This document shows positions 7,274 through 10,067 of a stretch of DNA of 10,067 nucleotides, in pieces (the first letter of the stretch is position 1; each line of letters opens with the position of its first letter). This stretch comes from a candidate division LCP-89 bacterium. GTDB taxonomy: Bacteria; Electryoneota; B3-LCP. Made by a program: the position numbers and the translations under genes. Under the pieces are notes generated by a model that worked only from the letters and a program-made list of their open reading frames with translations, was not told the DNA's origin and did no database searches. The stretch lies in contig JALGZU010000077.1 of NCBI GenBank assembly GCA_025774735.1, positions 1 through 10,067 on the forward strand, read 5' to 3'.

Positions 7274-8305
7274 CTAGTTGGAACGGAGTCTCGTCTTCGC
7301 CTCTTCCCGCAGTTCTTCGAGCACTTTGAGGGTTTTGGCTCTCCGTTTTTCGATCTTCGCATCGAGTGGGTAGGAGAGGCCGCGTTCGATCCATATTAGC
7401 GCTTGCTCGGGCTTGTTTAAGCCGAGAAATATACGCCCCATCTGTTTGCAGATCCCCACTTCGTTGTAATGGTTGTTCCTCTGCTTACCGTTGATTGAGG
7501 TGTAAAGTCGTTCATACGCCCCGGCTGCCTGTTTAAGTCGGCCAAGATGGAAATACCCTTGCGCCAGGGACCAGAGGTAGTGATGGCTGCCCGGGTAGAG
7601 CGCTAATCCCTCTAGAGATAGTCTGACCGCCTCTCCGGGACGCCCTGCATCGATTAGTGTCCAGGCCAGAGTACTACGGGAAATTTCACATCCGAAGAGA
7701 CCCTCTTCCATGGCGCGGCGCATCAGCAGAATTCCCTGTTCCTTCTGATCCGGGATCAAGGGGAGCCAATTGATGAAATCGGTCGCTCTGCTGCTCCAGT
7801 ATTTGTAGGTACCCACCCCCAGCAGAGCATCGGCATAACTGGAATCAGCGGCCAGACAATCTTTCATGTACCCTGAGGCCTTGATGCCGATACGCACCGC
7901 CGGCCACCATTTCCCCTGCCTTTGCTTCAGCAGGGCTTTATAACCCAGTAACACCCCTTTATAAAGGTCGGCCTCTGCCGTCTCCCCTCCGTCGTCCAGC
8001 TTGTCAGCGCCCGCCCAGGCAGCGTCGTAGTTGGATTCGAATTCCTCCATGTCCAGTTCGTCTTCGAAATCCAGCATGCGGCAGTAGAGGACTCCAGAGC
8101 GGAGCAGAGGGGATATACCATGTTCGGGTAGATAGTCCTCAAGAGTGTCGACCAGGGCGAGGGCCTCCTCGTACTTAAGCAGGAAAGTCTTCTCCAACGT
8201 ACGGGAAATCAGCGTTCTGGCGGTGCTGTCCTCGAAGACGATACTCCGGCTCCAGCTTGCACCTGCCGCCATCAGGATTAGTAGGGTGATTAATAAATAG
8301 CGCAT
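7274..8305 (-). CDS. Secreted TPR-repeat protein of unknown function
   Basis: Predicted exported protein of 343 residues. The start at 8305 is chosen over an ATG 84 nt upstream because GGAG (8312-8315) lies 6 nt before it and a clear signal peptide (MRYLLITLLILMAAGASWS) begins there. The rest is mostly helical with TPR-like units, for example around 155-165 (YADALLGVGTYKYW), 212-236 (AWTLIDAGRPGEAVRLSLEG), 245-270 and 285-312 (GLNKPEQALIWIERGL). The middle carries an uninterrupted motif with KWWPAVRIG at 132-140 and LPLIPDQKEQG at 181-191. It resembles TPR proteins seen in FCB and Acidobacteria genomes, but I know no function for it. It probably acts as a periplasmic or envelope scaffold. It is the first gene of the unit with cca and the Yip1-family gene, under its own sigma70-like promoter. 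Confidence 0.78.
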   Translation of the reverse strand: MRYLLITLLILMAAGASWSRSIVFEDSTARTLISRTLEKTFLLKYEEALALVDTLEDYLPEHGISPLLRSGVLYCRMLDFEDELDMEEFESNYDAAWAGADKLDDGGETAEADLYKGVLLGYKALLKQRQGKWWPAVRIGIKASGYMKDCLAADSSYADALLGVGTYKYWSSRATDFINWLPLIPDQKEQGILLMRRAMEEGLFGCEISRSTLAWTLIDAGRPGEAVRLSLEGLALYPGSHHYLWSLAQGYFHLGRLKQAAGAYERLYTSINGKQRNNHYNEVGICKQMGRIFLGLNKPEQALIWIERGLSYPLDAKIEKRRAKTLKVLEELREEAKTRLRSN

Positions 8306-8311
8306 ATCGTT

Positions 8312-8315
8312 CTCC
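8312..8315 (-). promoter_or_regulatory. Ribosome binding site of the TPR gene
   Basis: GGAG on the minus strand, 6 nt before the ATG at 8305. It supports the shorter reading of the gene, which begins with a signal peptide, over the ATG at 8389, which lies upstream of the predicted promoter. Confidence 0.75.
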
Positions 8316-8326
8316 GGAATGTGTGA

Positions 8327-8355
8327 AATATAGGGACAAGCCAGACAAAAATCAA
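8327..8355 (-). promoter_or_regulatory. Sigma70-like promoter of the TPR-cca-yip1 unit
   Basis: On the minus strand, -35 TTGATT (8355-8350) and -10 TATATT (8332-8327) are separated by 17 bp. The predicted start is near 8320, so the leader is only about 15 nt and is almost filled by the GGAG site. Position, spacing and near-consensus boxes all agree. Confidence 0.65.
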
Positions 8356-8417
8356 GTTGAAAACGGGTGATCACTTGAAACATTTGCATGAAAATCGCTT
8401 ACAGCGAAAATTAAAGC

Positions 8418-8446
8418 TTGACTTTCTTATGGAATTTATCTATATT
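8418..8446 (+). promoter_or_regulatory. Sigma70-like promoter of the C25 protease gene
   Basis: -35 TTGACT (8418-8423) and -10 TATATT (8441-8446) are spaced by exactly 17 bp, each one base from consensus. Transcription would start near 8453, giving a leader of about 73 nt. The -10 hexamer is the same as in the divergent promoter at 8327-8355. Confidence 0.7.
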
Positions 8447-8512
8447 ATATGATTGGGAATCCGGAACCTATGGTCAGATCATCGGGAAATACCAATACAT
8501 CATCAATTATAT

Positions 8513-8518
8513 AGGGAG
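8513..8518 (+). promoter_or_regulatory. Ribosome binding site of the C25 protease gene
   Basis: AGGGAG with an 8-nt spacer to the ATG at 8527. It confirms that start, which also begins a signal peptide. Confidence 0.75.
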
Positions 8519-8526
8519 TGTGGATC

Positions 8527-10067
8527 ATGAGAAGGTTAGCATGCTTAGTAGTTTCCCTGATTTTCCTCGCCAGCCTCGCCGGGGCGGCGCAGTGGGTGAC
8601 TCTGAACGGTACATCAGGGGATCCCACGGTGGAGATCCTCGAGTCCACGAACGGTAGAATTCTCCTCGATTATCAGATCGGTGGATTCATCCAGGATGAA
8701 ACGCTTATTAACGGTGAAGCTTTCGACGTCATAGCTTTGAAGAGCGAGAGCCGCCTATGGAACGCAGGATATCCGGAGCTGCCGCGCCTCTGCCGCAGCG
8801 TGATTGTCCCGGACGATGCGCGCATGGCTGTCCGCGTCGTCGCTTCGGAATATCGCGACATCCCCGGCATCAAGGTAGCCCCGTCCAAAGGGCACCTGCT
8901 GCGATCAGTCAATCCGGATGACGTCCCCTTCGAATTCGGTGAGATCTACCAGCGGGATGCCTGGTATCCCGAGAATATCGTGGAATTGCGTGATCCCTAT
9001 ATCATGCGCGATTTCCGCGGCCAGGTGGTCGAAGTGAACGCTTTTCAGTACAATCCCGTCACGCAGGTATTAAGAGTTTACACCCAGCTGACGGTTGAAG
9101 TGTACCAGGTGGGTGTCGGCAGTTTAAACGTCCTTATCCGCCAGGATGAATTGACGTCGCTGGATCGCGAATTTATGACCATGTACAAGCGCCGCTTCGT
9201 CAACTTCGACGAAGACCGGTACGTCCCGGTCGAAGAAGAGGGAACCATGCATGTCATCGTATACGACGCTTTCTACGATGCCATGCTGCCCTTAGTGGAT
9301 TGGAAGAACCAGAAGGGTATCCCCACGACGATGGAGCGTGTTTCAGTGATCGGCAACAACCCGACCTCCATCAAGAATCATATCCGCACCTTGTACGAAA
9401 CCGACGACCTGAAGTGGGTTCTGCTGGTCGGTGATGCGGCCCAAGTGGCCACTCCCGGCAACGGCGAAGATCCCACCTATGGGTATCTCGTTGGCAGCGA
9501 TCACTACGCTGAATTGTTCGTTGGCCGCTTCTCTGCTGAGAACCTCGATCATGTCAATACCCAGGTCGACCGTACTATCGAATACGAGAAATATCCTCAG
9601 GCCGGAGCTGACTGGTACCACAAGGGCACCGGTATCGCCTCAAACCAGGGTCCCGGCCATTATGGTGAATATGACAATGAGCACGTGGATCTTATCCGCG
9701 ATCAATTGCTGAGCTTCACCTATACGGAAGTTGACCGGATCTATGATCCTTCCGCAACTCAGGCTATGATCAGCAATGCGCTCAACCAGGGCCGCAGCAT
9801 CATCACTTACTGCGGACACGGCAGTACTACTTCCTGGGGTACAACCGGATTCAGCAATTCCAACGTCAACGCCCTGGTTAACAATAGTATGCTGCCGTTT
9901 GCGACCAGCGTAGCGTGCAACAATGGCACATTTATCAGTTCCACTTGCTTTGGTGAAGCCTGGCTGCGTGCTACCAATCTCGGAGAACCCACCGGCTGTA
10001 TAGGCTTCTGGGGTTCTTCCATCAGTCAGTCCTGGAATCCCCCCATGTACGCGCAGGATGAAGTCAT
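8527..10067 (+). CDS. Gingipain-type cysteine protease (family C25), 3' end cut by window
   Basis: Secreted endopeptidase precursor; 513 complete codons are visible with no stop. A signal peptide (about 1-21) is followed by a C25 propeptide (about 25-231). A catalytic domain then starts with YVPVEEEG at 232, right after Arg231, matching the RgpB maturation site as I remember it (YTPVEE). The first subdomain contains VDWKNQKGIP (257-266), WVLLVGD (297-303) and VGSDHYAELFVGRFS (322-336). The catalytic dyad is His431 in YCGHGS and Cys464 in SVACNNGTF, 33 residues apart as in RgpB (His211/Cys244). Asp383 in GEYD sits at the place of RgpB Asp163, the S1 residue for Arg. Gln374 replaces the Glu152 equivalent. 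Ig-like and C-terminal sorting domains would lie beyond the window. The family call is very strong; Arg specificity is inferred. Confidence 0.95.
   Translation, partial: MRRLACLVVSLIFLASLAGAAQWVTLNGTSGDPTVEILESTNGRILLDYQIGGFIQDETLINGEAFDVIALKSESRLWNAGYPELPRLCRSVIVPDDARMAVRVVASEYRDIPGIKVAPSKGHLLRSVNPDDVPFEFGEIYQRDAWYPENIVELRDPYIMRDFRGQVVEVNAFQYNPVTQVLRVYTQLTVEVYQVGVGSLNVLIRQDELTSLDREFMTMYKRRFVNFDEDRYVPVEEEGTMHVIVYDAFYDAMLPLVDWKNQKGIPTTMERVSVIGNNPTSIKNHIRTLYETDDLKWVLLVGDAAQVATPGNGEDPTYGYLVGSDHYAELFVGRFSAENLDHVNTQVDRTIEYEKYPQAGADWYHKGTGIASNQGPGHYGEYDNEHVDLIRDQLLSFTYTEVDRIYDPSATQAMISNALNQGRSIITYCGHGSTTSWGTTGFSNSNVNALVNNSMLPFATSVACNNGTFISSTCFGEAWLRATNLGEPTGCIGFWGSSISQSWNPPMYAQDEV

Noticed and set aside
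8306..8389. Upstream in-frame ATG at 8389 as start of the TPR gene
   Set aside because: It lies upstream of the predicted promoter, lacks a ribosome site and would bury the signal peptide 28 residues inside the protein.
8396..8406. Small palindrome CGCT-TAC-AGCG between the divergent promoters
   Set aside because: Only four base pairs per arm and no repetition elsewhere in the gap; easily expected by chance.

Overview
The window looks like chromosomal DNA from a Gram-negative, probably uncultured bacterium. Outer-membrane biology is clear: there is a TolC-type outer-membrane factor with a membrane-fusion adaptor. The incomplete gene at the right edge encodes a gingipain-type (family C25) protease, a family best known from Bacteroidota and common in related candidate phyla of the FCB group. 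Good Shine-Dalgarno sites (GGAG) and sigma70-like TTGACT/TATATT promoters argue against typical Bacteroidota, which mostly lack both. An FCB-group lineage outside Bacteroidota is my best guess, with low confidence.

Layout. Positions 68-4851 hold a four-gene minus-strand operon read from right to left: a TolC-family outer-membrane factor, a MacA/HlyD-type periplasmic adaptor, a MacB/LolD-type ATPase and a MacB-type FtsX permease. Together they form a complete tripartite ABC export system of the MacAB-TolC kind. The 220-bp gap upstream (4852-5071) carries a near-ideal sigma54 (-24/-12) promoter and several inverted repeats built on GTTCA/TGAAC. This suggests the pump is switched on by an NtrC-type enhancer-binding activator rather than expressed constitutively. 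Positions 5072-8305 hold a second minus-strand unit: a secreted TPR protein, a class II tRNA nucleotidyltransferase (CCA-adding type) with an HD domain, and a Yip1-family membrane protein. Its genes are 37 and 23 bp apart. Positions 8306-8526 form a 221-bp divergent control region with two sigma70-like promoters of the same design facing outward. From 8527 to the right end, on the plus strand, lies the C25 protease, which runs off the window.

How the parts relate. The pump genes clearly work together. The TPR/cca/yip1 unit shows no obvious shared pathway, and its grouping may be simple housekeeping. The protease has the conserved catalytic His and Cys, an apparent Arg-Tyr maturation site and an Asp at the position of the RgpB S1 pocket residue, so it is probably an active, self-processing, Arg-specific secreted enzyme. 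I saw no tRNA, rRNA, CRISPR array, insertion sequence or phage gene. No intrinsic terminator could be supported.
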